DNA from: Naegleria lovaniensis
Taxonomy: Eukaryota; Heterolobosea; Eutetramitea; Acrasida; Naegleriidae
Direction: 5' to 3'
Assembly: GCF_003324165.1 (NCBI RefSeq)
Contig: NW_025407870.1
Location: 124,001 to 188,000, forward strand
DNA length: 64,000 nt
Below are positions 34,072 to 44,301 of this stretch, piece after piece. The first letter of the stretch is position 1. Every line of letters starts with the position of its first letter. The notes beneath the pieces are model-generated. The model was given only the letters and a program-made list of their open reading frames with translations. It did not search any database and was not told the origin of the DNA. The position numbers were made by a program, and so were the translations under genes.

Positions 34072-34647
34072 TTACTTGTTATTGAACTTCCTATAAAATT
34101 TGAAAGAATTATAACTTTCGTTATCTAAAAATCGTCTCACTTGATTGACATTCTCTTTGACAGTTGAATTGATTTGTTTTTGTTGTGTTTTTACAGCCTT
34201 CTCAATTTCCTTCTCTTCCTCACTATCTGTGGAATCCTCTTCATAGGGATGTTTCAAACCATCCAATGCCAATTTTCTCTGCATTTTCCAATTCTTTCGA
34301 GAAGATCGTTTCGAACATTCTTCTTCCCACTTCTCTTCTCGACAATTCTCTTTCACTTGTTCTTTCAATAATTGAGGAGAATATGCTGGATCACTCATAA
34401 TTTCGTAATATTCCGCAACGGCCTGTTGAACCAATGACGATTGATAACTATCGGAAAGAACAGGAACCCTTCCCCAAAGCTTTCGACTGGGTTCCGATGG
34501 CAGTAAATCAACGCCTGATACGGAATGACTGTTATTGCAGAGGGCATCCCGAACTTTCTTTCGGTACACTCTTCTCTCGCTTCCTTTACAATTCTTTCTG
34601 TATTCATCGCTGTAATAATCGACTGCCTTCTTGTGTGATCGTGTCAT
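34072..34647 (-). CDS. Unrecognised charged helical protein
   Basis: 191 residues, one exon, Lys/Glu/Arg-rich with an N-terminal basic segment, a conserved-looking core (KLWGRVPVLSDSYQSSLVQQ) and a Glu-rich, probably coiled-coil second half. No signal peptide or membrane helix. It ends 22 bp from the DUF4116-like remnant. Family not recognised. Confidence 0.6.
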   Translation of the reverse strand: MTRSHKKAVDYYSDEYRKNCKGSERRVYRKKVRDALCNNSHSVSGVDLLPSEPSRKLWGRVPVLSDSYQSSLVQQAVAEYYEIMSDPAYSPQLLKEQVKENCREEKWEEECSKRSSRKNWKMQRKLALDGLKHPYEEDSTDSEEEKEIEKAVKTQQKQINSTVKENVNQVRRFLDNESYNSFKFYRKFNNK

Positions 34648-34700
34648 TTTTTTGGGTGAATGAGTGAACTGATGGAATTAATTGATCTTTGTTGACTGTT

Positions 34701-34746
34701 CTATTTTAAATGTTTCTCTTACATGTACGAGAAACATTTAAAATAG
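34701..34746. repeat. 46-bp near-perfect palindrome
   Basis: Arms of 18 bp (34701-34718 and 34729-34746; CTATTTTAAATGTTTCTC and its exact complement) flank TTACATGTAC, itself nearly palindromic. It sits between two minus-strand genes, upstream of the 191-residue gene. It could be a cruciform, a short element or a transcription end signal. Confidence 0.8.
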
Positions 34747-34827
34747 GACCTCTTGGTTCAAGTTAAAAATAGCAGTATTACGGAAATGAAAGTGTTTGCA
34801 AAGTTAGATTGCATTCCAAGACACCTC

Positions 34828-36502
34828 TTAGTAAACAACGAAGGAAATGTCATAGAGTAAATGATTGTTTGGATTTGAAAGTTCTAAGGCCTTGAGTAAA
34901 CGTTCACACATTTGGATGTGTGTTTTCAAATCACAAAAAACAACAACTCCCATATTTTGTACTTGCACTCTCACAATCTTTCTAAAAAACTCGTCGCTTG
35001 TATGTTGGTAAGTTATTGGCATGATTGATCTCAAGTCCACACAACATGTTTGTTTTTGATAGCCTCCATAGTATGAGGTACCGTCAATAAATAAAAGATG
35101 TGGCATGTCAAAATATCGAAGAATTAAAAAGTCTCTCGAATACTGAACATCAAATACTTGACGAGAATAGATTTGTTCTAATAAAAGTTCATCCTTTGTT
35201 TGATGAACCATTTTTTCAACCTGTGCTCCGCCAAGAGATGACTTATCATAAATGACCTTATGCGCTCTATTATTATCGCCTGTAATGAAAAATTCTTGAC
35301 ATGTTGACGCGAAATCTTTCTGTCTCACCCACATGATTGCATTGGATCCGCAAAATATATTAGTAAATGCATACGTATTCAAATCCAATGTTACAAAGTC
35401 AGCCTGCTTCCACTGTTCATCCTTAATGAATTGATAGGCATTGTTTCTTCCACCAATGGAAACTGAAGCGTCTTCGTGGAGCAACACCACATGAAAATCT
35501 CCACAATCCATTTTCACAACTAACGCATCATCATTTATGAAATTAGTGAATTGAGTATCAATCATTGAAAACTATTTCATACCTTTCTTTGACATTCTTT
35601 GTGTCACAGAGCTCCAGCAATGATATGGTTCATGAAAATTAGTATACCAATTTTGACCTGTGTCGAGCTTGTAAAAATTGAGAACAATGAAACAACAACC
35701 AACCTGTAGTGTGAACATTGTAATCATCAACTATACAACAACTGAAAGAAAAACAACATCCAACATGATTAATTCGAGGTGGCTTTCCTGAAATATGGTC
35801 GATGGCATTTAGAAGATGTGCATTTGTGTCAAACACAATTTGCGGTTCGCTACAACCAAAGTCTTCATTTTGAAGCTTGGTCATTCGATAGTAACCATTA
35901 CTTCCGATACCAAACAAGCAATAATTGTCATTGATTGAATTGACAGCTATGATCAACATGGCCTCTGAATAGCAATGCATTTGTAACGCCTTCCATTGTG
36001 TAGAGCCATCGAATGGAGGAACCAAAGAAAACCTGTTTTCATGAGAAAGTGATGTGTTTGGTTCTCGCTTACAACTCGCTCGATACAACATGCCACAATC
36101 GGTAATTAAGAAAATCGAATCCGAATTGACAAATGTCAGTACTTGAACAATAGATCCCATCATTTTCACGCTTTCGTCTTTGTGTTGTGCCATGTCTACA
36201 CTATACGTGATCAATTCGTATTGACTTTGGGTCGGCTCTTGAGGTTCTTCACTATATTCATAAAAAGCAACAGCGGGTTCGGTAATATTTAAAAACATGA
36301 TTGAAGAATGTAGTTGTTGCGTGGTGGAGATTGAAGATGAAACCTCTCCTCCTCCTCGGAACGGAAATTGTGCCTTTTCCATCATGTTATTTTTCAGTAT
36401 GTTCTGTGTTTGGCCCACTTGATCATCCCGAATGATGTTTGGTTGTTTCATTTTTTTGTAAAGGTGAAACACCGAGGTCTGTTCTTCAGATCCGAGTGCC
36501 AC
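34828..36502 (-). CDS. RCC1-like beta-propeller repeat protein
   Basis: Three exons: 35704-36502, 35583-35657 and 34828-35519, with introns 35658-35703 (46 nt) and 35520-35582 (63 nt) that keep frame in phase 1. Predicted 521 residues. Degenerate RCC1-type blades are visible: VHTTGQNWYTN at the first junction, then VKMDCGDFHVVLLHEDASVS with the typical G-x-x-H...L pattern followed by GGRNN, and earlier LFGIGSNGYY. RCC1 propellers serve as Ran exchange factors or as general scaffolds; this one lacks a recognisable catalytic signature. If the last intron is retained, an in-frame TAG truncates the protein. Confidence 0.68.
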
Positions 36503-37098
36503 TAGATTTCAAAGCACCGTTAAGGGATGTTTGGAAATTGTGTTCGTATTTAAAATTTATTAAATTTAAATTGCTTTTATATATAATTTTATTTTGTGCA
36601 CCGAGAGATGTGCCTTGTCCTTGTATCTGTTGCCACATAACAACAAATGTGCCACATGACTGTTGGAGACAACAAGCCAATGAAAAGCAACGGAACATTG
36701 GGAGAGAGTTACCATGGATGATTCCAGATGAACATGTACTCAAAAGAAAGCTCTCTCAAGATCCTTAGACGATTCCACCAATTGGAACCATTGTATTTTG
36801 AGGTTCAAGAATTAAACGAAAAAAGTTGTGAAGGAATTGATTATCGCTTAAAAAATTGATTCAACACCACTCCCTGATTTGATTGCCTTGTTTAGTTGCT
36901 ACTTGTAAATTCTTGTTGTTTGGAATCGAACAAGGAATACGTTGTTGTTGGTTGTTAGAATTATATACACACCAAATATCTACCTCTGACCCGCCCGACG
37001 GAAGCAATAGCCAACGGTCATAAATAATAATTATTGATTTTATCTAAACTTTCATCATCAACCCACACACACACGGATTACATTAGAACATCAAATTA
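36503..37098. other. Divergent intergenic region, 596 bp
   Basis: Promoter region between the RCC1-like gene and the F-box/SPRY gene. AT-rich near 36540-36600. A Cys-containing plus-strand frame ends at 36768 but has no ATG near its start. An ACACACACAC run lies just upstream of the next start. Confidence 0.5.
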
Positions 37099-39651
37099 AT
37101 GATTGAAAACAACACGAATAATCCGACCAATAGTCGGATGCTCTTCCCCAGTTCTAGCCGTGATAACAGCAATAACAGCCAGCAGAGAGACAACACCCTT
37201 GCTCAATCATCTACATCATTGCTCTCAACAACCACCTCCGAAACCCAACATCATCACGGTTATGATTTGGACAGTACCACCTCCTCTCCATTCTACTACA
37301 ACGGCACCAACAATCAACAGGAACCAATGGCCGAGCCAGGTTCTTTCTTATTGGACTCGGCTTCTGCTGCGGATCATCATCATCACCACAGACATCATGC
37401 ACCTAATGTTGGTGTTTTAGATCACGACGAACTGTTTCCTGCCCATGAGCTTGATGGGTCATTTTCTACCCTACTGCATTCTCCTCCACAAATCGCCGCA
37501 AACATGACCAGTTTTCATGGCAAGCCATACCATTCAAGTTATCACCATGCTTCTGCACATCATCCCCACCCTCACCACCATCATCATCCTCATCACCATC
37601 ACTCTAACGATGAACACCTTCTTCAATGTTTGAATCAAGACAATTATATTGTTGGCAGACCAATGGTACGCATTCATGTATTTCCGAATGGTACACTACA
37701 ATACGGAAAGATGATTTCATTCGATCCAGTTCATACCTCGTTTGAGGATTTAATAGCCATGGTTTCTGCAAAATTTAGATATTCTCTCACGTTAAGTGGC
37801 AACAAGGATGGCTCTCTCAATAATGCATCAACCACGGATCAGGTTGGGGCTGGAAGTGCAAGAAGTGAAAAAGAAAGCGATGGATTGCTGCCAAAACTCT
37901 TCTCGCTTAGAGGTACTGAAATTGACAGCACCGATCAAATTATTAATAATGATGTTTTTTGTTTTGTACCACCAACAGAGCCATTCAGACCTCCTATTAG
38001 TTTGGAGAGAGTATTGTTGAGTAATTTAGATTCCTCCCAACCAAAAGCCTATCATGTCTATTCTCACGCTCTTCCTTCATTTACGGGTAGTAACGGTGTC
38101 ACCAACAGCAGTGCTAATTCTAGAAGTACGACACAAATGAATCGAGAACGGGTCTCCTCTTCACAACCGTATAATCCTGAAGAAATGGCCGCTGTGGTGG
38201 GACCTCCTCAAGTGGCTTCCTCTTCTTCTTCCTCAACCGTACCTCACAATACTCAACAATATTTGGCATCCAACAACATGCATGCAAACAATGCCAACAA
38301 CCTCAATGAAAACGTTCCAGTTGGAACTAACACCACGACTTCGTTAGACACTGCACCATTTTCGACTCCCACAAAGAAAGCACTCACAAACAAACTCATC
38401 TCACACGCTCCATCATCTCCAGTCTTGAGAGCCACTCCAACGTCACTTCTTCCTGTACATAGAGGATTCCCTGTAAATATGGTCGATCCAATGAATTTCG
38501 CAACTCCATTCCATTTTGCTTCGCCCACTCATTTTTCAAACAATACAGCCACTACACCAAGAATTAAGAAGCAAATTATTCGCCTCATTCCCGATTTATA
38601 CTATCAGATTTTTTCATTTCTCACACACAAAGAACTTGCTTTAGGTATTGGCTTGGTATGCAAAGAATTTGATCGAGAGTTTGCAAGAAATGAAATGTTA
38701 TGGAAGGAGCTCTGTATGAACGTTTACAGTTACTACCTGAAAAGAAAATATCAGAACATGACCAATTCAAAATCATCAGAGAGATATCCCAGATTTTTCT
38801 CTAGCACTGCGCTTCATGAAATCAAATCCAAATTTATGAACGCGTGTGAGAAGCCACCTGGCGGATATTACAGATCATGGAAAACATATTATCGATTCTT
38901 TGTGAATTGGGCTCTGAAATTATGCTGGGATACTTGTGAGAGAGGAAATAACATCAAATTTAAGAACAATAATGCAACGATTTATCGTGAAGACAACATT
39001 ACATATCATTGGCAAACTGTGAGAACAAATTTGCCAATTCGAATTCCAACAGAATTGGAAAAACGTAAAAACGGATACATGACTCTTCCACTTATTTCTG
39101 CAAGTGATCTTGAAAATGGAGAAGTAGATATCATTACGGATGATGTAGCAATCTATGAATTTGAAGTTAAGATTGAAAAATTCGACAAGTCAAACGCGAA
39201 TGGGTGGTGGATTGTTGTCGGCCTTGAAACAGAGGCCTTCCCTTACAAGGAATCTACTCCTACCAATCTAATAGGATATGATAGACATGCTGGATTTGGA
39301 TATGCAGGTGGAAATGGTGACAATCTACATTTCTATTCAAATACACATCTCAAACACAAACAACCATTCACGTGCGATCCAGTAGTTCAGTGGAATAATG
39401 TACCTTTTAATGAAGGTGACATTGTGAAAGGTCGTATCAAGTACTATCTCAAAGCTTTTGAAGATGCGATTGATCCCAAAAACAATATTGGATCTACTCT
39501 GTCTTGGTACATTAATGGAAAATTTGTTGGAGAATGTTTCAGAAATATTACTGGAACTCTATTTCCAGCAGTTTCTCTTCTTACTAACCAATCGGTCACT
39601 CTCCGCTGTGTGGATCCAATGTTTGAGCTAATTGCAAAGGATTTCAAATAA
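37099..39651 (+). CDS. F-box protein with C-terminal SPRY domain
   Basis: 850 residues, one exon. The first 480 residues are largely Ser/Asn/His low complexity, with a poly-His region near residues 95-175, but contain an ordered island (about 180-310, VRIHVFPNGTLQYGKMISF). An F-box follows at about 495-540 (LIPDLYYQIFSFLTHKELAL). The end (about 650-840) is a SPRY/B30.2 fold: WWIVVGLETEAFPY, GYDRHAGFGYAGGNGD, KGRIKYYL, LSWYINGKFVGECF, LFPAVSL. SPRY modules bind short peptides, so this is a likely SCF substrate receptor, similar in plan to FBXO45-type proteins but much longer. Confidence 0.85.
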   Translation: MIENNTNNPTNSRMLFPSSSRDNSNNSQQRDNTLAQSSTSLLSTTTSETQHHHGYDLDSTTSSPFYYNGTNNQQEPMAEPGSFLLDSASAADHHHHHRHHAPNVGVLDHDELFPAHELDGSFSTLLHSPPQIAANMTSFHGKPYHSSYHHASAHHPHPHHHHHPHHHHSNDEHLLQCLNQDNYIVGRPMVRIHVFPNGTLQYGKMISFDPVHTSFEDLIAMVSAKFRYSLTLSGNKDGSLNNASTTDQVGAGSARSEKESDGLLPKLFSLRGTEIDSTDQIINNDVFCFVPPTEPFRPPISLERVLLSNLDSSQPKAYHVYSHALPSFTGSNGVTNSSANSRSTTQMNRERVSSSQPYNPEEMAAVVGPPQVASSSSSSTVPHNTQQYLASNNMHANNANNLNENVPVGTNTTTSLDTAPFSTPTKKALTNKLISHAPSSPVLRATPTSLLPVHRGFPVNMVDPMNFATPFHFASPTHFSNNTATTPRIKKQIIRLIPDLYYQIFSFLTHKELALGIGLVCKEFDREFARNEMLWKELCMNVYSYYLKRKYQNMTNSKSSERYPRFFSSTALHEIKSKFMNACEKPPGGYYRSWKTYYRFFVNWALKLCWDTCERGNNIKFKNNNATIYREDNITYHWQTVRTNLPIRIPTELEKRKNGYMTLPLISASDLENGEVDIITDDVAIYEFEVKIEKFDKSNANGWWIVVGLETEAFPYKESTPTNLIGYDRHAGFGYAGGNGDNLHFYSNTHLKHKQPFTCDPVVQWNNVPFNEGDIVKGRIKYYLKAFEDAIDPKNNIGSTLSWYINGKFVGECFRNITGTLFPAVSLLTNQSVTLRCVDPMFELIAKDFK

Positions 39652-39862
39652 ACAAACTTGTAGAGACTCTGGCTCTTTCGTATTTGTTTTTAAAAAAACC
39701 AAAAAAAATATTTTCAAGTCAATTTCCATACAATCGTTGTCATCACTGCTGTTGATACAAATTCATATCCATACATTTTATTAGGTCAATTTTTAAAGTC
39801 AGATCGGATCAATTGATTCTCTCAAATTCTATCATTTAAACGATAATACCATCATCATCACG

Positions 39863-40693
39863 ATGGCCGTAATAACATCCAAACAATATATTACCGTTTA
39901 CAATGCATTACAAGCGATCGAGTGGATTAATTTATTACTGTTAAGAACTGTTAGACCTCTAATAGAAAAGCATGGCTGTCGATTAAAATTTACAAACAAA
40001 CAAGTAATAGAGCGATTATCGGCAAAAAAGCCCTCCTTGTGGACGTTCAATGGAAAATTTCTGAAAACCATTCAAACACTGCAATTATTAGAGTCAGTTC
40101 ATGTCATTACAGGGATAACTCCAAATTCATCTCTCTCAACAACGCTAGGGCAAACACTTGGCAGAATGTTTATTACATACTTTATTGGAGATGATTTACC
40201 CAATAATGATTTAATGACGGATATCATGATGTTCACTCTACAAGTGTCGTGGGCGTTGGCAGATATTATTCGATATTCACATTATATCAGCCAAACATGG
40301 GAATTGGAAAAAGAGCCCAAGGCAGCCAAGCTTGTGAAAATTCTGAAATTTTTAAGGTACAATGCATTCTTGATTTTATACCCTGTGGGAATGTTAAGTG
40401 AAATTGGATTGGTGCTGCGTGTTGTTTTTTCTAAATGGTTACGAAGCGAGTCTATTAGCACGTTACCACAAACCAACGAAATGTCAGCAACAGTAGCACC
40501 TGAGCATCATGGCGTGAATAATTCTGAAATCACGAGAAAGAAGAAATTACCATCTCAATCTTCCTCGAATCCATATCCTCTCTACAAGAAGATTTTAGTT
40601 TTATTTTTCTTTGGATTTATTGTGGCGTATGGCTATCCCTCTGTATTTTCCCACATGCTCAAACAGAGAACCAAGCATATGACGAGTCATTGA
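39863..40693 (+). CDS. HACD: 3-hydroxyacyl-CoA dehydratase (HACD/PHS1)
   Basis: 276 residues with about six membrane helices. It matches the PTPLA/PHS1 family: TPNSSLSTTLGQTLGR, WALADIIRYSHY and LRYNAFLILYPVGMLSE. The catalytic pair is present as Tyr 173 and Glu 180, seven residues apart as in the family. It performs the third step of the very-long-chain fatty acid elongation cycle in the ER, removing water from 3-hydroxyacyl-CoA. A Ser/Asn linker precedes the last helix (about 243-262), and the tail is basic. Confidence 0.92.
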   Translation: MAVITSKQYITVYNALQAIEWINLLLLRTVRPLIEKHGCRLKFTNKQVIERLSAKKPSLWTFNGKFLKTIQTLQLLESVHVITGITPNSSLSTTLGQTLGRMFITYFIGDDLPNNDLMTDIMMFTLQVSWALADIIRYSHYISQTWELEKEPKAAKLVKILKFLRYNAFLILYPVGMLSEIGLVLRVVFSKWLRSESISTLPQTNEMSATVAPEHHGVNNSEITRKKKLPSQSSSNPYPLYKKILVLFFFGFIVAYGYPSVFSHMLKQRTKHMTSH

Positions 40694-40866
40694 ACTTACA
40701 CCTCCACAGTTTTTTGAGAGCGATAATATCCCACTGGTTTATCTCATATATTCCCATAATATTATTCAACAACTTGTAAATATTTGATCTAAACGTTTGT
40801 TCAAGCACAGATTCTTTTCACATAACTGTTAACTTTCCAAGAATAATTCTAGGTCTGACCCTTTCG

Positions 40867-42252
40867 TTGAAAGGACAGATTGTGATAGAATTTAAGATGT
40901 GTTGGATTTCACTTTTTAAAAAAATGCTGAAAAATTCAAAATCCAAATCATCAAACTATTCCGCCATCTCCGATAAAAGTCAGCTTCAATATGATGCAAA
41001 TTCCAAACGAATATTAAAACGATTGATGAGAGAGTTACTGCTCACCAAAAACGTTGCTCCATCGACTGTGACCAACAAGAAGGATTCTCCTCTTAAAAAT
41101 TATTTCAAAGATTTCCCGATGGACGTTCTCGTCGGAAATGTTTTTCAATTTATTTCATATTTTGAATTAATTCATAATTTTGCAATGGTCTCCAAAGAAT
41201 GGTTTTTCAGTGTTTGGGAAAAATATTTATTTAATTCTTCCATCTCGAGATTGTTTTTAAATTTTGAGAAAAGTCTGAAACGATCCTTTCATTTTGCCAA
41301 GCTTGGTGGTGAATACACCAAATTCCCAATTTTATTACCCAGTTACGACGATCATGTGATGTGTGACTCCAATTTTGGAAATGTCAAACTAGAACCAGTG
41401 GCTCTGTTTGGAGAAAATTGTGAAGCAAAATTACACAACTTGCAAGAGAGTTCAAGACAATTGAAATTTCTTCCATTGGATCCTCTTCAAGAGTATCGAG
41501 TGCTTCATAGTGCCAAATTTTCCATCGATCAAGATTCTGACATTGTCTCTCGAGAATTACATCATTTAGAACATTTTCGAAAATATGTGACAGGTCCCAT
41601 TCGAGGAGCTTACCGTCTTTACAAAACCTCTCCTAAACGTGTGCCTCTCAACAAGTTCAGTTTTGCCGAAATATTTTTCGAGTCCTTATACAGTAACAAG
41701 GAACATGTCGCTCACATTTTCTTTCCTTCGTTTTTAAAGAAGGAAATTAAGAATTTGAATGTTTCTGAGAAGGATCAAAATAAGGCATACTTTGCTTGCA
41801 TGGTTTGGCTCATGAGAGAAATTTTGAGTTTTTTCTACATGATCTTTCAATATCGAATGTATAGTACGAAATATTCGAATAAGAGTTCTGCACAATGTAG
41901 TTCCTCGGTAAACAGTACAACCATCATGAATACAACAAATCGTAGTAGTAGTAGTGGTAATGATAATAATAGTAATACTATTTCTACAAAGAACAACAAA
42001 TATCAACAAGTAGAAGAGGAAACATTCGAAAGTACTCCTTCGAATATAAAAATTTGCCTTCGAGAAAAGAGAGTTTGCCTTTCACGCTATGAAGGACATG
42101 ACCACTTTTCAAGTCATGTTGATGAATGTTTCGCACAAGTAGCAGATGTTCTGTACGGAATGAATGTGATGAATGCCAATTCTGGCCTTACGATTGGTTT
42201 CATTGGTTGGAGAGTGTTAAAAACGGATGTGACTTTTAAGAAGAGGGTTTGA
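40867..42252 (+). CDS. Divergent F-box-like protein
   Basis: 461 residues from the first Met; in-frame Mets at residues 12 and 20 are alternatives. A degenerate F-box lies at about residues 82-130 (DFPMDVLVGNVFQFISYFEL then VSKEWFFSVWEKY). The rest is helical with a Ser/Asn-rich insertion (about 345-380) and a hydrophobic patch (FACMVWLMREILSFFYMIF). No substrate-side domain recognised. It is the fourth F-box-type gene in a 13-kb stretch. Confidence 0.65.
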   Translation: MKGQIVIEFKMCWISLFKKMLKNSKSKSSNYSAISDKSQLQYDANSKRILKRLMRELLLTKNVAPSTVTNKKDSPLKNYFKDFPMDVLVGNVFQFISYFELIHNFAMVSKEWFFSVWEKYLFNSSISRLFLNFEKSLKRSFHFAKLGGEYTKFPILLPSYDDHVMCDSNFGNVKLEPVALFGENCEAKLHNLQESSRQLKFLPLDPLQEYRVLHSAKFSIDQDSDIVSRELHHLEHFRKYVTGPIRGAYRLYKTSPKRVPLNKFSFAEIFFESLYSNKEHVAHIFFPSFLKKEIKNLNVSEKDQNKAYFACMVWLMREILSFFYMIFQYRMYSTKYSNKSSAQCSSSVNSTTIMNTTNRSSSSGNDNNSNTISTKNNKYQQVEEETFESTPSNIKICLREKRVCLSRYEGHDHFSSHVDECFAQVADVLYGMNVMNANSGLTIGFIGWRVLKTDVTFKKRV

Positions 42253-42427
42253 TCTGAATGCGACAAGTGACTTGTGAGAGGATCCAAGTGGTACAATGGA
42301 AGGGTAACTCCGAAGGAACATTCTTTGTGTGTTACGCATGTTGTTGTGAATGATTCGAATCCTTGAGTTCTGTCTCGTTTTTCTTGTGAGTTTGTATTCA
42401 CGAGCGCCAAATCCAAACGAAAAAAAC

Positions 42428-43961
42428 ATGACGATCAGTTCCAATACAACAACAACAACAACACCTCAGCAAGGTTACTCATGGTCGTCGTCGCCACCCA
42501 ATTTTAAATTTTGGAAAATCCTCGTTGTATTGGCAGTGACTTTTATTGTGTGTTTTCAATTGGCACACAATCGTACGAAAGGTCGACCTTCAGAAAGCTC
42601 CGCAGAAAACTACACACCAATGATGGCACGTTCAGCGCTTTCTGTGACACCCACTTTGACACCACGTGAACAAGAATTATATGTTACTAATCAATTAATT
42701 CCTACAGAGACCTTCTCCCATGACGGGAATGTTTGTATTGTCACTACATTTACTCCTTCATGTGAAATTGAAACAATACTCAAATTACCTTCGAGTGGAG
42801 TTATTTCTCATCGCATCTTGTTTAAGAAATATGAAGGAAAGGAACCTCAAGAAATGATTTGCCACAAGGTGAATGAAACTGAGGAATTGAAGAAAACGAA
42901 TTATTTAATATTGGTGCATAAGGATGAAGGTGAGCCAATTCCTGGATATAACAATAATTTCAAACATGCAGTGTTGGAAAAATTAGGAGTGTTGTATCCT
43001 CATACAAAGGTCGTGAAATGGTTACTTGGAGGTAAGTTTAACGCTACTCACACACATGTCATGCGTCACTGACCGAAATCGTGAAAAACACCGAAATTAC
43101 ATGTCAATGTTAGACGAACAAGTAATAGTTCTCAAAAAAGAAAATTATGAAAATTATGACTTTGTTTTTAGAAATTATTGGAATCATGCACTCACCACAT
43201 TGAACGCCACTTTGCAAAATATTCACTTCTTTCCCCTCTTTACATGTTATCCCTATGTTTCGCAATCTCATATTCCCCGACTTCCTCCTCTTATTCAAAA
43301 CAATGAAAAATTAATGAATAGTATTATTGAATATCAGTATGCTTCACTCGTTCCTGCTTCGAAACGAGGTAAATTTTGCTATTTCAGAGGTCAGCGTCGA
43401 ATTCGATCTGGTTTTCTCATTGCGCGAATGAATAAGATTCTATTCGAAGAAAATGGCAACCAGGTCTTGAAAGAAATTTGTGACATTTCATTCACGGATG
43501 GTTTCAATAAGGGAAGCAAGGTCGATTATTCTCTCCAAATGTTAAATTCTGCTCTAATATTGTGTCCTGCCGGAAATAATCCAGATCAATTCAGAGTGGT
43601 AAGTATACGATGACTAATTCTGTAATTGTCATGAATCATGTGACATCTTTTTCATGTGTGAAAATTTTGAATTCGATTCTCATTTTCTTAAATCAAGTGG
43701 GAAGCCCTCGAGAATGGAGCCATTCCAATTCCAGAAGAATTGGAATCCTTTAGCGGGTTACCCAAAGATCATCCTTTGAAAATCATCGACATTTCGAAAC
43801 ATCCCTATGTGAATCATCCAGATTTGATCAATTTAATCAAACACTTTTATGAAAATCCAAAGAAAATGGATGAATATCAAAAAACTCTCTACATTTGGTG
43901 GTTTCAATACAAGCTTGAGTGTGCCAATAAGATGTCACGAGCATTAATGTCCAACGATTGA
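42428..43961 (+). CDS. Exostosin-like (GT47) type II glycosyltransferase
   Basis: Exons 42428-43031, 43114-43598 and 43698-43961, with introns 43032-43113 (gtaagt...ttag) and 43599-43697 (gtaagt...caag) in matching phases, giving 450 residues. The chosen Met gives a short cytosolic tail, one signal anchor (about 28-48, ILVVLAVTFIVCFQLA) and a lumenal domain; an in-frame Met at 42350 would add a second hydrophobic stretch. The exostosin signature is KFCYFRGQRRIRSG, then ALILCPAGNNPDQFRVWEAL and GAIPIPEE with the nucleotide-sugar-binding Glu. Expected in Golgi or ER, adding a sugar to a glycan; donor unknown. Closest in plan to RXYLT1/TMEM5-type members. Confidence 0.8.
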
Positions 43962-44301
43962 AACCTAACGCACATTCTCACTATCAAGGATGATAAAAAT
44001 TCACAAACTCAAACTCTGCGTTTGTTCAGACTTGAAATGGAATAATTTAAACAAACTGTGGAGAGAGATTTGTATTTCTAAATTAGTTCGTCATCATTTC
44101 CATTCACACATATTCAGTACCATTTTTAATCCAAACGCTTAATAAGGACATCATGAAACGAAACATCTCTAGTGCAGTTGATGGGATGCCCCTTCTCCTG
44201 TAGAAGTGTGTCCATTAGCGTACCTCAAGGATTGAGCAAAGATCCAAGTCTTGAAGAAAAAACAACAATTCCATTGCGACCTTTGCAACATCATGTCATT
44301 A
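43962..44301. other. 3' flank of GT47-like gene
   Basis: 340 bp without a recognisable gene, ending at the TA next to the large inverted-repeat element. Confidence 0.5.

Noticed and set aside
35560-35595. Possible in-frame TAG read-through in the RCC1-like gene
   Set aside because: A 63-nt GT-AG intron explains it more simply with correct phase.
36439-36768. Plus-strand Cys-containing frame ending KRKLSQDP
   Set aside because: No ATG near its start, low-complexity AT translation in the middle, and it lies in a divergent promoter. Kept only as a remote small-gene possibility.
42114-42444. Minus-strand frames of 75 and 100 codons near 42.3 kb
   Set aside because: Antisense to the F-box-like and GT47-like genes; shadows.
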